Shown: in pieces, positions 41,656-49,946 of the stretch
How positions within the stretch are numbered: the first letter of the stretch is position 1
How the letters are laid out: each line of letters starts with the position of its first letter
Assembly: GCA_017999435.1 (NCBI GenBank)
Contig: JAGNLV010000004.1
Location: 62,001-126,000 of the forward strand
Reading direction: 5' to 3'
Length of the DNA: 64,000 nucleotides
DNA from: Candidatus Zixiibacteriota bacterium
GTDB lineage: Bacteria; Zixibacteria; MSB-5A5; GN15; FEB-12
Translations under genes and position numbers: made by a program
Notes under the pieces: model-generated
What the model was told of the DNA's origin: nothing
Seen by the model: only the letters and a program-made list of their open reading frames with translations
Databases searched by the model: none

Positions 41656-42779
41656 TACAGAATCACCAGCTCCGCGCGGAGCGCCCCGGACTGCTTTAGC
41701 GCCTGGAAGATGGCGATGATGTCGCGCGGGGTCGCCCCGATCCGGTTGAGGGCGTTGGCCACGTCCGACAGATACACCGCCGGCTTGAGTTCCACCACCC
41801 GCGCTTTCTCATCCTGGACCTGGATCCGCGCGTCGCTCGTCACCACCGTCTCCCCCTGCGAGAAGGGTTCGGGCTGTGAGATCACGGGCGTGCTTTCAAT
41901 ATTGACCGTGATCGACCCGTGGGCGATCGCCACGGCGTCGATCGTCACGTGCTCCCCGGCCACAATGGTCCCCGTCCGCTCGTTGATGACCACCCGCGCC
42001 GGGTTGTCCGGCACCACCTGGAGCTGGCCGACGTCGGACAAGAACTCGATCCGCGCCGTCGGGTGCGACAGCGAGTCGGGCACCACCAGTCGCACCGACC
42101 CGGCATCGACCGGGTAGGCGAGGAGGCCGTACTTGATGTTGATCCGTTCCGCCACCCGGTGAGCGGTGGTGTAGTCGGGGCTTCGCAGAGAGAGGTAGAT
42201 TTCACGCTCGGTGGCGTTCTCAGGGGTCGGCGGAGCGGTGACCTTGCCGCCGTTTGGCACCCGCCCCACGAGCGTGTAGTTGTTGTAGAGCTTGTTCGAT
42301 TCGTCGACCTGAATGTTGAACCCGCCGATCGACACCGGCCCCTGGGCCACCGCCCGCACCGTCCCGTCAAGTCCGCTCAGCGGGGTCATCAGCAGCGTCC
42401 CCCCCTGCAGCGATTTCGCGTCCCCGATCGACGACACGGTCACGTCGATCAGCCCGCCCTCCGTCTGGCTGCTCGTGATCCGCCCGGTGACCATGACCGC
42501 CGCCACATTCTTGACCTTGACCTTCTCGACGTCCACCGTCATTCCCATCCGCTGCATCATATTGACCAGCGACTGCACGGTGAACTGGGTCCCGGTCCCG
42601 TCCCCCGTTCCGTCGAGACCGATCACCAGTCCGTAGCCGATCAGGTCGACCTGCTGTTCGTTGCGGAAGTCGGCGATATCCTTGATGCGGACCTTGTTCG
42701 CCTCCGCAGTTGTCGCCCAGGCGAGGAGAATCGCCAGCGCGATCACGAGCCCGGTCGGCGTCGCCAGTCGATGGCACAT
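41655..42779 (-). CDS. flgI: Flagellar P-ring protein FlgI
   Basis: 374 residues from ATG 42779. An in-frame GTG at 42791 is possible but adds nothing conserved. A signal peptide (to about residue 28) is followed by the hallmark VRIKDIADFRNEQQVDLIGY and GLVIGLDGTGDGTG. Later come IDVTVSSIGDAKSLQGGTLL, and a conserved end with ALNRIGATPRDIIAIFQALK. It forms the ring around the rod in the peptidoglycan layer with help from FlgA. The L-ring gene precedes it and flgJ follows. Confidence 0.95.
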   Translation of the reverse strand: MCHRLATPTGLVIALAILLAWATTAEANKVRIKDIADFRNEQQVDLIGYGLVIGLDGTGDGTGTQFTVQSLVNMMQRMGMTVDVEKVKVKNVAAVMVTGRITSSQTEGGLIDVTVSSIGDAKSLQGGTLLMTPLSGLDGTVRAVAQGPVSIGGFNIQVDESNKLYNNYTLVGRVPNGGKVTAPPTPENATEREIYLSLRSPDYTTAHRVAERINIKYGLLAYPVDAGSVRLVVPDSLSHPTARIEFLSDVGQLQVVPDNPARVVINERTGTIVAGEHVTIDAVAIAHGSITVNIESTPVISQPEPFSQGETVVTSDARIQVQDEKARVVELKPAVYLSDVANALNRIGATPRDIIAIFQALKQSGALRAELVIL

Positions 42780-42801
42780 TGTTCCCACCACGTCCCGCCT
42801 C

Positions 42802-43389
42802 CTAGAAGAGCCAGTTGATGATTCGGGTGAAAATGCCCGGCCGAGTCCCGCTGTTCAGGCTCCCCTTCCCCGTGTAGTGGATCTCGGCGTCGCCGATGAG
42901 GTACGAATCCACCGTGTTCTGCGGGGTGACGTCCTTCTGGCGCACCACCCCGGCGAGGTGGAGCGTCTCACGCTCGCCGTTGATCCCGATCGTCCGCGAT
43001 CCTTCGATCACGAGGTCGCCGTTGGCGCGCACCTCGACCACCGTCACCGACATGCGCGCTCGGAGACTCCCGTTGCGCGAGTTCGATCCCTTGCCGTCGA
43101 AGGTGCTCTCGTTTTTCGCGTCCGCCCCGAACAGCTTGATGAAGTCGAGGCTCCCGACCCCCGGTCCCCCCGAGGTCGAGGCTTCCGTGCTCTTCTCGGT
43201 TTTGGTCTGGGCGTTCTGCTGCGCCGTGTTGTTCTCGTAGATGAGCACGGTGAGCAGGTCCCCGACCCGGTTGGCCTTTACGTCCGTGAACAGCGAACGG
43301 CTCTGTCCGAAATCCTGCCCCTTGAGCTTCAGCGAGTACGGAAGCAGCAGCAGGATCAACAGGATGATGAGCGCTTTGAGCAGTTTCAT
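42802..43389 (-). CDS. flgH: Flagellar L-ring protein FlgH lacking the usual lipobox cysteine
   Basis: 195 residues. The ring-forming part is typical (SLFTDVKANRVGDLLTVLI, GSNSRNGSLRARMSVTVVEV, NGDLVIEGSRTIGINGE). The N-terminal signal (KLLKALIILLILLLLPYSLK) has no cysteine, and no cysteine occurs anywhere in the protein, whereas FlgH is usually an acylated lipoprotein. The ring may therefore be held in the outer membrane without lipid anchors. Sits 12 nt after flgA and 22 nt before flgI. Confidence 0.93.
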   Translation of the reverse strand: MKLLKALIILLILLLLPYSLKLKGQDFGQSRSLFTDVKANRVGDLLTVLIYENNTAQQNAQTKTEKSTEASTSGGPGVGSLDFIKLFGADAKNESTFDGKGSNSRNGSLRARMSVTVVEVRANGDLVIEGSRTIGINGERETLHLAGVVRQKDVTPQNTVDSYLIGDAEIHYTGKGSLNSGTRPGIFTRIINWLF

Positions 43390-43401
43390 CGCTCCGCCTT
43401 C

Positions 43402-44127
43402 CTATGGCTCCACGGTCACCGCGCCGGCGTCGGCGACGCGGGCCGTGATGACTTTGCCCGATGAATCGTTTCTCACCTTGATGGCCTCCCCGACCCGCCC
43501 CGCCTGCAGCGCCGTCCCGCGGGTGGCGATCCGGCACTGACCGTCGCGGTACACGATCTCCACCGTGCGCCCCGATTCGACGTCCGGCGGGATCTCCACG
43601 CAGGCCGTCGTCAGCACCGTCCCCTTCCGGATCATGCGGGCCGCCCGCATCCCGGCCAGTTCGCCGACCGCGGTGAGCGGCTTTTCGTACATCGTCGTCA
43701 CGTCGACCCGCCGCACCTCGACCTGCTCCGGGGCGATCGGCGCGCGCATGTCGATGCGGTCGGCCGCCACCAGGACCTGGGCGAATTTCGTGATGCGAAA
43801 GCGGATCATCGCGCTCTCGACCGGCGCCCCGCCCTGCTCCACGGTCGCCTCCGCCGTAAACAGCCCGAGCGGCTCTTTGGCCGAGAGCGGCCGCAGGGTC
43901 AGTCGGGACGGCTCGGCGGCCGCGCCCGGCGCGGTCGCGGGGATGGTCCCGACCTCCGTCGTGTGGAGCCGGTTGAGGTCCACGTCGATCGCATACATCG
44001 TCGTGTCGAGCCCGTACATGCGCACCAGTTCATCGATCGCCGCCTGCGTGACCGGAACGGCCCCGCCGGCAGCCGCGAACGCGAGAAAGAGCAGGATCAG
44101 GATGATTTTCCGTATCAGCTCGGTCAT
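43402..44127 (-). CDS. flgA: Flagella basal-body P-ring chaperone FlgA
   Basis: 241 residues with a signal peptide (about 1-23). The C-terminal SAF domain is recognisable (APIAPEQVEVRRVDVTTMYE, RAARMIRKGTVLTTACVEIP, and a final stretch with AIKVRNDSSGKVITARV). It is a periplasmic chaperone for FlgI polymerisation. It lies between flgG and flgH, 5 nt after flgG, as in many non-enteric flagellar operons. Confidence 0.92.
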   Translation of the reverse strand: MTELIRKIILILLFLAFAAAGGAVPVTQAAIDELVRMYGLDTTMYAIDVDLNRLHTTEVGTIPATAPGAAAEPSRLTLRPLSAKEPLGLFTAEATVEQGGAPVESAMIRFRITKFAQVLVAADRIDMRAPIAPEQVEVRRVDVTTMYEKPLTAVGELAGMRAARMIRKGTVLTTACVEIPPDVESGRTVEIVYRDGQCRIATRGTALQAGRVGEAIKVRNDSSGKVITARVADAGAVTVEP

Positions 44128-44132
44128 GGCCG

Positions 44133-44921
44133 CTACCTCTTGAGGTTGTTCGCGATCTGCGCCATGTCGTCGGCGGTCTGAATCGCCTTCGAGTTCATCT
44201 CGTAGGCCCGCTGGGCGACGATCATGTTGACCATTTCATCGACCACTTTCACGTTCGACATCTCGAGATACCCCTGGTCGATCTGGCCCAGCCCGCTCTG
44301 CGTCGGCACGTCGGTCAGGGCGTCCCCCGAGGCCCGCGTGGGCGTGAGCAGGTTGCGCCCGACCGCGAGCAGTCCGGCCGGGTTGACGAACCGCGCCAGT
44401 TCGATCTGGCCGATCTCCACCGGATCGCTCTGCCCCGCCACCATGACTTCGATCGTCCCGTCGGTGCCCACCGCCAGCGCCGTCGCATCCTGCGGGATCG
44501 ACACCTGCGGCAGCAGGAAGTATCCGTCGGAAGTGACTATCTGGCCGTCGCCCGAAATCTTGAAGGCCCCGTCGCGCGTGTAGGCCGTGGTCCCGTCCGG
44601 CATCTGCACCTGGAAGAACCCGTCGCCGTCGATCGCCAGGTCGAGCGGATTTCCTGTCGGGGTCAGGTTCCCCTCCGCGTACTGCCGGACGGTCGCCGAG
44701 GCGCGCGTGCCGTACCCGATCGCCAGCCCCGTGGGCACCTCGGTGCCGATCGCGGTCGCCGTCCCGGCCCGCCGGAGATTCTGGTAGAGCACGTCCTGGA
44801 ATTCGATTTTCGCCTGCTTGAAACCCGTGGTATTCACGTTCGCCAGGTTGTTGGCGATGTTGTCGACATTCATCTGCTGGGCGACCATTCCGGTCGCCGC
44901 CGTCCGCATCGCTTTGATCAT
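44133..44921 (-). CDS. flgG: Distal rod protein FlgG
   Basis: 262 residues, exactly the normal size. The N-terminus (IKAMRTAATGMVAQQMNVDN, NIANNLANVNTTGFKQAK), the central NPLDLAIDGDGFFQVQ and the C-terminus (EMVNMIVAQRAYEMNSKAIQ) are diagnostic. It builds the distal rod that spans the periplasm. It follows flgF after 77 nt in which nothing else is seen. Confidence 0.96.
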   Translation of the reverse strand: MIKAMRTAATGMVAQQMNVDNIANNLANVNTTGFKQAKIEFQDVLYQNLRRAGTATAIGTEVPTGLAIGYGTRASATVRQYAEGNLTPTGNPLDLAIDGDGFFQVQMPDGTTAYTRDGAFKISGDGQIVTSDGYFLLPQVSIPQDATALAVGTDGTIEVMVAGQSDPVEIGQIELARFVNPAGLLAVGRNLLTPTRASGDALTDVPTQSGLGQIDQGYLEMSNVKVVDEMVNMIVAQRAYEMNSKAIQTADDMAQIANNLKR

Positions 44922-44998
44922 CTCATATCTCCTGTCTCACGCGTGCATCAATCTTCTCGCCGGATCCGGCCGCCGGCGCAAACGGGGTGATCGGCCGC

Positions 44999-45730
44999 TT
45001 ATCCATCGCCGCCCACCCGCCGGAAGAGGTTGTCCAGGCTCTGGTCCTGGGTCGTCACCGCCCGCGCGTTGGCCTCGTATTCGCGGAAGGCCACGATCAT
45101 GTCGATCATCTCGCGGACTATATCCACGTTTGATTCTTCGACGTACCCCTGGCGGATCTCAGCGTGTTCCACCGGGATCAGCTCCGTCCCCTCCGGGACG
45201 GCGAAGAGCGAGGCCCCGATTTTCTCGAGCGCCCCCACATCGGCCGTGGTCACCGGTCGGACCTGCCCGACCGCGCTCCCGTCCACCTCAATCTGCCCCG
45301 CCGCGGTCACGGTGAGCTTTCCGTTGCCGACCTCCACCGGCCCCCCTTCGGCCAGCAGCGTCGAGCCGTCGGCCAGCGCCATCAACCCGTCGCGGTTGAT
45401 CGAAAACGCGCCCGACCGCGTGAGCGCGGTGCGGCCATCGGGGAGCTGCACGGTGAAGAACCCGTCCCCGTCGATCGCCAGGTCGAGCGGATTGTCCGTC
45501 CGGCTGAACGAGCCCCCTTCGAAATTCGTGTACACCTCGTCCACCATCGGCTGCTCCCAGTCCGATTTGACGGGCACGAGTTTTCGCTGGGCGCGGGAGA
45601 GTTCTTTGGTGAACACCGCGTCTTTCTTGAATCCCGCGGTGTTGGCGTTCGCGACGTTGTTCGCGATGGTCTCCTGCCGCTTGATGGCGGGCAGCATCCC
45701 GGAGGCTGATCTGAAGAGTCCTTTGATCAT
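44999..45730 (-). CDS. flgF: Proximal rod protein FlgF
   Basis: 243 residues from ATG 45730, with GGAG about 9 nt upstream. The longer frame upstream is not conserved and would overlap the promoter. FlgF/FlgG-type ends are present (IKGLFRSASGMLPAIKRQET, NNVANANTAGFKKDAVF; C-terminal EMIDMIVAFREYEANARAVT). Together with its place before flgG and its shorter length this fits FlgF. It is the first gene of a long operon flgF-G-A-H-I-J-N-K-csrA-flgL-fliW-GT and has a sigma54-type promoter directly upstream. Confidence 0.92.
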   Translation of the reverse strand: MIKGLFRSASGMLPAIKRQETIANNVANANTAGFKKDAVFTKELSRAQRKLVPVKSDWEQPMVDEVYTNFEGGSFSRTDNPLDLAIDGDGFFTVQLPDGRTALTRSGAFSINRDGLMALADGSTLLAEGGPVEVGNGKLTVTAAGQIEVDGSAVGQVRPVTTADVGALEKIGASLFAVPEGTELIPVEHAEIRQGYVEESNVDIVREMIDMIVAFREYEANARAVTTQDQSLDNLFRRVGGDG

Positions 45731-45753
45731 AGTATTTCTCCGGGGATTCCTAA

Positions 45754-45769
45754 AGCAGGAGGCGTGCCA
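45754..45769 (-). promoter_or_regulatory. Sigma54 (RpoN) promoter of the flgF operon
   Basis: TGGCACG-CCTC-CTGCT on the minus strand. The consensus is TGGCACG-N4-TTGCW, so there is one mismatch, and the invariant GG and GC are separated by the required 10 bp. The start would be near 45743, leaving a 12-13 nt leader that contains the GGAG Shine-Dalgarno of flgF. Confidence 0.8.
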
Positions 45770-46018
45770 CAACCGGCTCTCGCCCATAAGGTCTTGCTCA
45801 GTAACAACTTGGAGAGGCCCCCGAAACCGCGGGCGGACTGCCTTCGGGAAAGAAATTCAGATCCGGTACGGACGATTTTTCCCTCTCCCTGCGGGAATAC
45901 CGGATCCGGGTGGCCCTGGGCGCCGATCCAGCACGGTGACACGTCAACGCGCAGGTCGGACGCAGCGCAGCCTCGGGCCGCATTTCGGCGACGCGCTCCC
46001 AATCACGCCGGTCGATGC
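45770..46018. other. Accessory stretch upstream of flgF, no gene recognised
   Basis: The space between the sigma54 element and the coding remnant at 46019 shows no convincing reading frame. A plus-strand open frame runs through it, but its translation is Arg/Pro-rich and unlike the coding part further on. An enhancer site for the sigma54 activator is expected here. Only single GACAC-like half sites (around 45937-45945) are visible, not a palindrome. Confidence 0.4.
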
Positions 46019-46366
46019 GTGGTCGAGGCCAGAGCGAACTACGCATCCAGTGACCATTACGTTCCGTTCTCCCTCACCCGAGTGCAGCCGGTGGTGAGCG
46101 GGACAAAGAAGTTCTACCTGACCACGATGACCGACAATACTTCCGACGAGTTCGAGATTCGGAATCTCCGCCTGACGGCGATGTTCTTCCCAACCGCATA
46201 CGGTAGTGTGGAGGCCACCGGGTCGTCCGCTGACACTCCGGAGCACTCGGAGCTATATGACGCCCGGGGCGCGGTTGAAGCGGAGCGGGCGGCCGAGCTG
46301 GAGGCACAACGCAGGTTGATCGAGGCGAAAGTCCAGGGGTCGGCCCGGAACAAATCGGACAAGTAG
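46019..46366 (+). pseudogene. Coding remnant, 3' end of an unrecognised protein gene (5' part missing)
   Basis: About 115 codons reading in one frame to a TAG stop at 46364-46366. The translation changes character from about 46040 onward to normal protein (FSLTRVQPVVSGTKKFYLTT, EFEIRNLRLTAMFFPTAYGS), then an acidic helical tail (AVEAERAAELEAQRRLIEAK). The beta-rich FYLTT/MFFPTAYGS part resembles the C-terminus of a structural or carbohydrate-binding protein, but I cannot name the family. No start codon with a ribosome site or signal peptide precedes it. A truncated gene is the most likely reading. Confidence 0.4.
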
Positions 46367-46880
46367 AATGAAGTAGACGCTACTTGATGCGGCAGTCATC
46401 CGCGGCCCAGGACGACCCGACTTCTGGTGGACGGCGGTCGATTTGACCGGCGCTTACCGATACGCGGCTCTTGGCGGCCGCCCATGCATACGCCTTTCCC
46501 TGGCTCCAACGCGCGTACGGGCGGGGTCTGCCTCTGCCCCGACGCAAGGGAACCGGACATGCGACTCTCGTGAGAGAGAACCGGCCCACAGATTATCCGA
46601 GTGACGATGACATTCCTTAGGCGCCGCTTCCGTCTTGGGCTCGCCCCCCTGCCCTATGCTTCCCCATGCCTCCTTTGGCAGGTTCCAGCTCATCAATCCC
46701 CCCCGCACCACCTGGTCTGCTGCCGACACCGTCGAATTCCGCTTGCCCCCCATTTTGACAACTGCGTAATTGACCGCGAAACTAGGCGCCTGCGCTGACA
46801 CGGAAATACCTGTTCTCCCGCGTCAGCCTCCCGGGCGCCTCCGGTTCGATTGGGATCCTGCAGTCTGAAAGGAGCTCTCC
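46367..46880. other. 514-nt accessory gap, no gene recognised
   Basis: Starts with a small inverted repeat (AAGTAG-ACG-CTACTT) right after the remnant's stop, possibly its old terminator. A minus-strand open frame at 46454-46801 (115 codons) has no ribosome site, no recognisable family and an odd, Arg/Ser/Gly-rich composition, so it is not called. Base composition is slightly lower in GC than the flanking operons. The end carries AAAGGAGC, the Shine-Dalgarno of the following plus-strand gene. A TTGACA at 46755-46760 has no matching -10. Confidence 0.4.
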
Positions 46881-47132
46881 ATGCTCAACATTCTCTGGTA
46901 CATTATCGTCGGCTTCCTGGCCGGCCTCGTCGCGCGGGCGATCCTGCCCGGCGCCGACCACATGGGCTTCTTCGCCACTACAGCCGTGGGTATTGTCGGA
47001 GGCATCCTCGGCGGTCTCATCGGCGACCGCTTCAGCAAAACCCCGAGTGCGGCCAAATTCCGTCCCGCCGGCTTTATCATGTCCGTCATCGGCGCCGTCA
47101 TCTTGCTCATTGTCCTCCGGCTCCTCCGCTGA
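46881..47132 (+). CDS. GlsB/YeaQ/YmgE-family small membrane protein
   Basis: 83 residues with AAAGGAG 9 nt upstream. Three predicted membrane segments (WYIIVGFLAGLVARAIL, TAVGIVGGILGGLIGD, IMSVIGAVILLIVLRLL) and the family motif around PGADHMGFF. These glycine-rich inner-membrane proteins are often induced by stress, but their biochemical role is not known. It faces the propeller lipoprotein gene convergently. The 204 nt between them contain GC-rich inverted repeats (for example CGATAG-N7-CTATCG at 47301-47319) but no clear terminator. Confidence 0.88.
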   Translation: MLNILWYIIVGFLAGLVARAILPGADHMGFFATTAVGIVGGILGGLIGDRFSKTPSAAKFRPAGFIMSVIGAVILLIVLRLLR

Positions 47133-47336
47133 CACCCGACAGAGCCTCGCCGCGCGGGAGTCCCTCGGCTCCCGCGGCTTCCCGGAGGCGAGGGTATCCC
47201 GGCGCGGTCTCCGTCTCCTGCGTCAAACTAACAAAGCAACGGTCCCCCAAAACGCCGCAGGCCCCCCGGGAGGAGCGCGGCGCCGGAGAGCCTGCGGGTG
47301 CGATAGAATCGCGCTATCGGTTATGATCGTCGTGCC

Positions 47337-48443
47337 TCATTTCGCCGCCGCCACCGGCTGGGCGCCCACTGCGTCCGCCGAATCGACCAGCGCCCCGGCC
47401 GGGAGCGGCTCGGAGAACTGCGGCGCCGCCTCGGCCAACACCGGGATCGTCTCCGCCCGGATCAACGTCGACACCACCGGGCCCGCTTTCAGAAGCACTC
47501 CCTCCCGCTCGGTCGCCACGATCAGCTTGCGGCCGAATGTCCGCACAAGGGTGGCGGCGCGGTCCTCGAGCCTCGCCACCGGCGCCACATCGTAGTTGAA
47601 CCACGACGCTACTCCCGCCGGTGTCCCGAGGTAAACGACCCACCCCGAGGCGTCGATCGACCTGATCCGATTCGACGGCAGCCCGTCGTCAGTCGTCACC
47701 GTCTCCCACCGCCCGCCATCGTAAACATAGAGCGCCTCGTCGGTGCCGACAAAGAGGTGGCCGTGGGCGAAGGCGAGGGCGTTGATGAAGTCGAACACCG
47801 CCGTGTCGCGAAGCAGATAGCGGCGCTGGAACTCCGCCCCATCCCAACGATAGAGCCCCTGTCCGCCGGTCCCCACCCACAGTTCATCGCTATCCCCCGC
47901 CATAGCGGTCACGTCGATTCCTTCGAAGAGCGCCTCATCGCCGAAAATCGAAGACGCGAAGAGCCCCGTGCTCGTCCCGATCATGAGCCGGTACTCGTGC
48001 CCGGTCAGGGCGCGAATGGTCCCGTCGAACGCCGCCGCCGCCGGTTCGAGCCCGGTCTCCCCCAACTCGTAGAGTGCGGTTCCGCCCGCATAGATCTTCC
48101 CGTTGTGCTCCGTCACGGCGTACAGCCCTTCGGCCGCGCTCACCCGCCGCTCGCTTTTGGTTTTGAGATCGGTGATAATCAGCTCGTTTCCGGCCACCGC
48201 GTAGAGGGTCGAATCGACGCGGATCATGTCGGCGATCGGAAACCCCTTTTCCCCGGTCACCGCGGGCCGGCTGGCCCCGAGCAGTTCGGCTCCCGCAATG
48301 GTGGAGGGCATGGCACCGGCCTCAGCCGCCGGCGCCGCCTGGTTCGGCTTCTCCGCTTTGCCGTCGCCAGAGCAGCCAGTAAGAGTGAACACCGCGACAG
48401 CCATCGCTATCGCCATCATTTCAAGAATCCTTTTCGTTTTCAT
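47337..48443 (-). CDS. Lipoprotein with two-component-regulator-type beta-propeller repeats
   Basis: 368 residues from ATG 48443, chosen because GGAGG precedes it and because it opens a lipoprotein signal (lipobox LTGC, cysteine at about residue 24). The mature protein is a series of propeller blades of the Reg_prop kind: repeats such as YAVTEHNGKIYAGG, ELWVGTGGQGLYRWDG, HLFVGTDEALYVYDGGRW and the TTDDGLPSNRIRSID signature. In hybrid sensors such propellers bind ligands. Here no signalling domain is attached. The C-terminus is Ala/Pro-rich. It is divergent from a sensor-kinase operon, so it might act as its periplasmic accessory, which is inference. Confidence 0.72.
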   Translation of the reverse strand: MKTKRILEMMAIAMAVAVFTLTGCSGDGKAEKPNQAAPAAEAGAMPSTIAGAELLGASRPAVTGEKGFPIADMIRVDSTLYAVAGNELIITDLKTKSERRVSAAEGLYAVTEHNGKIYAGGTALYELGETGLEPAAAAFDGTIRALTGHEYRLMIGTSTGLFASSIFGDEALFEGIDVTAMAGDSDELWVGTGGQGLYRWDGAEFQRRYLLRDTAVFDFINALAFAHGHLFVGTDEALYVYDGGRWETVTTDDGLPSNRIRSIDASGWVVYLGTPAGVASWFNYDVAPVARLEDRAATLVRTFGRKLIVATEREGVLLKAGPVVSTLIRAETIPVLAEAAPQFSEPLPAGALVDSADAVGAQPVAAAK

Positions 48444-48508
48444 CACTACCTCCAGAAATTCGAGGGTTCGGTTCATGTCGAGTTCCCTCATCTCAAGCGA
48501 TATGCCAA

Positions 48509-48529
48509 ATTGACTAACATATTGTCAAT
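48509..48529. promoter_or_regulatory. Inverted repeat ATTGAC-N9-GTCAAT in the divergent promoter region
   Basis: A 21-bp dyad lies about 65 bp upstream of the propeller lipoprotein ATG, in the 249-nt divergent region. On the minus strand its right half is a TTGACA that could serve as -35 for the lipoprotein gene, though the -10 (CATATC, 18 bp away) is poor. An operator for a regulator of the lipoprotein gene is plausible. Confidence 0.4.
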
Positions 48530-48574
48530 CAATAGCATACGTGGAATTCCCCGTGGTCGATGCCACCCCTGGTC

Positions 48575-48592
48575 TGTGTCTCTCATGACACA
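48575..48592. promoter_or_regulatory. Operator palindrome 1, TGTGTC-N6-GACACA
   Basis: Perfect 6-bp dyad with a 6-bp spacer (TCTCAT), ending 5 bp before the -35 of the kinase operon promoter. A second copy of the GTGTC-N6-GACAC core lies 65 bp further on, centre to centre. Confidence 0.55.
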
Positions 48593-48596
48593 ATTG

Positions 48597-48625
48597 TTGC
48601 GCGAGCAGTCGGTTGCCGATATAAT
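48597..48625 (+). promoter_or_regulatory. Promoter of the SBP-like/sensor kinase/sigma54-activator operon
   Basis: TTGCGC (48597-48602), 17-bp spacer, TATAAT (48620-48625). The -10 is perfect and the -35 weak, which suits activation or repression through the flanking palindromes. Start predicted near 48632, 60 nt before the first ATG. A similar TTGCGC-N17-TATATT promoter occurs at 54778-54806. Confidence 0.55.
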
Positions 48626-48640
48626 TCAACAGGTTATCGC

Positions 48641-48656
48641 GTGTCATGCGTGACAC
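48641..48656. promoter_or_regulatory. Operator palindrome 2, GTGTC-N6-GACAC
   Basis: Second copy of the dyad, just downstream of the predicted transcription start, so that the two copies bracket the promoter. The arrangement suggests looping repression or autoregulation by the operon's own response regulator or an unlinked factor. Confidence 0.55.
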
Positions 48657-48692
48657 ACATATCCGGCAGGCCTTCTCACGTGTATACAGGGC

Positions 48693-49946
48693 ATGAGGTC
48701 TCAGGTGACTCGTTGCTCATGGATCTTCGCGCTTCCGCTCCTCCTGGCGGCCGTCTGCGCAGCGCAGCCGGGCGACAGCCTGTGGATCGAGAGTCGCCCT
48801 CTGCAGGTCAAGTTGGACCGCCTCTACCTCGATTGCGGACTGGAGGCGCGTGTGTTCCCCGACTGCCGGTTTGTCGTGCATCGCGGTCCCGATTCGCTCT
48901 ACAGCGGATGCATCGAATCCTCCTACCCCGGGGTGGCGGTCAGCTCCCCGGTCGGCGGCTTCTTCGACACTCTCCGCCTGGCCGATCTCCGCGTGTGGCT
49001 GGAGCGTGCCCCTTATGACACGCTGGCCCCGATCGTGCTCGGCCAGGTCGGCTTGCTCCCGGCGCCCCTGGCCGGCGTCGGCGACTCGACCGCCGGAGGC
49101 CGCGTCGTGTTCCGGCCGTATGCTTCGCATTTTGAGGCTTCGCTGGCATTCGAGGATCAGGTGATCGACGGGTTCTTCTCGTACCGCCGGTACACGGCGG
49201 GCGGAGAAGATGTCGCCTCAGTCAGTCGGCCCGCTCCCTTCTTCGTCGCCCTCGTTCCCAACCCGGCGCGGGCGATTGCCCAGCGTGGTTTTCTGTCCAC
49301 GTCGCTCTACTATCGGCTCGATCCGCAGCGGCTGGCGATGATATTCGAGGGGGATGAGCTCCGCGCGTTCAACCGCTGCGGGGTGGGTGGCGACACGGCC
49401 GCGCGTCCCTACCCGTACGCGCCCGGCCCGGGCCGCGCGCTGCTGAACAACCTGCGCGGTCCCTCCCGCTCGGTCGTCATCGCCGTGGAGCACCCGATGT
49501 TCGAGCCGGCCGCCGGCTACTTCGCGGACATCCTGTCGCGCGATCGTTTCCGCCCCACCGTGACCTCCACGCTCGCCGGAGCCGACCTTCGCCTGGTCGC
49601 GGTTCCGCTCGGTGAGAGCGAGGCGGATGGTCTGCGCTGCTTGAGCGGCCTGCTCGCCCTCGATACTCTGGCCGGCTCGGCGGCGGCGCAGTCGCTGCAG
49701 GCTGTCAGCAGTTGCCTCGATTCGGCGGCCCTGGCGGCGGAGCCGGCGGCGGCGCTGCGGTACGTGCAACTGGCCGAGAGCGTCCTGCGCGACGACCTCG
49801 GGGTATTCCCGCTGTTTCGCCCCACCCTGTATTTCACGGCCCGCCGGAGCCTGCTCGGCGAGGTGTTCGACCGCCGGGGCGGTATCGACGTATCCGGTCT
49901 GGCCCGCGTCCGAATTCCGCAGAACCGGAAGGACTGCCGGCCATGA
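48693..49946 (+). CDS. Secreted protein with remote resemblance to peptide-binding (SBP_bac_5) proteins
   Basis: 417 residues. A signal peptide of about 24 residues is followed by no membrane segment. No family is recognised with certainty. Some parts recall oligopeptide/nickel-binding ABC proteins in the right order: a middle segment FFVALVPNPARAIAQRGFLS-type with the following STSLYYRLDPQRLA, and an end LAESVLRDDLGVFPLFRPTL then YFTARRSLLGEVFD. The typical N-terminal ligand-binding section is shortened. The gene overlaps the sensor kinase by ATGA, so the protein may deliver a ligand signal to the kinase's periplasmic domain. The resemblance is by eye and needs a profile search. Confidence 0.5.
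   Translation: MRSQVTRCSWIFALPLLLAAVCAAQPGDSLWIESRPLQVKLDRLYLDCGLEARVFPDCRFVVHRGPDSLYSGCIESSYPGVAVSSPVGGFFDTLRLADLRVWLERAPYDTLAPIVLGQVGLLPAPLAGVGDSTAGGRVVFRPYASHFEASLAFEDQVIDGFFSYRRYTAGGEDVASVSRPAPFFVALVPNPARAIAQRGFLSTSLYYRLDPQRLAMIFEGDELRAFNRCGVGGDTAARPYPYAPGPGRALLNNLRGPSRSVVIAVEHPMFEPAAGYFADILSRDRFRPTVTSTLAGADLRLVAVPLGESEADGLRCLSGLLALDTLAGSAAAQSLQAVSSCLDSAALAAEPAAALRYVQLAESVLRDDLGVFPLFRPTLYFTARRSLLGEVFDRRGGIDVSGLARVRIPQNRKDCRP

Noticed and set aside
46454-46801. 115-codon minus-strand frame in the accessory gap
   Set aside because: No ribosome site, no recognised family, unusual composition. It might be a remnant of a mobile element but nothing in it proves that.
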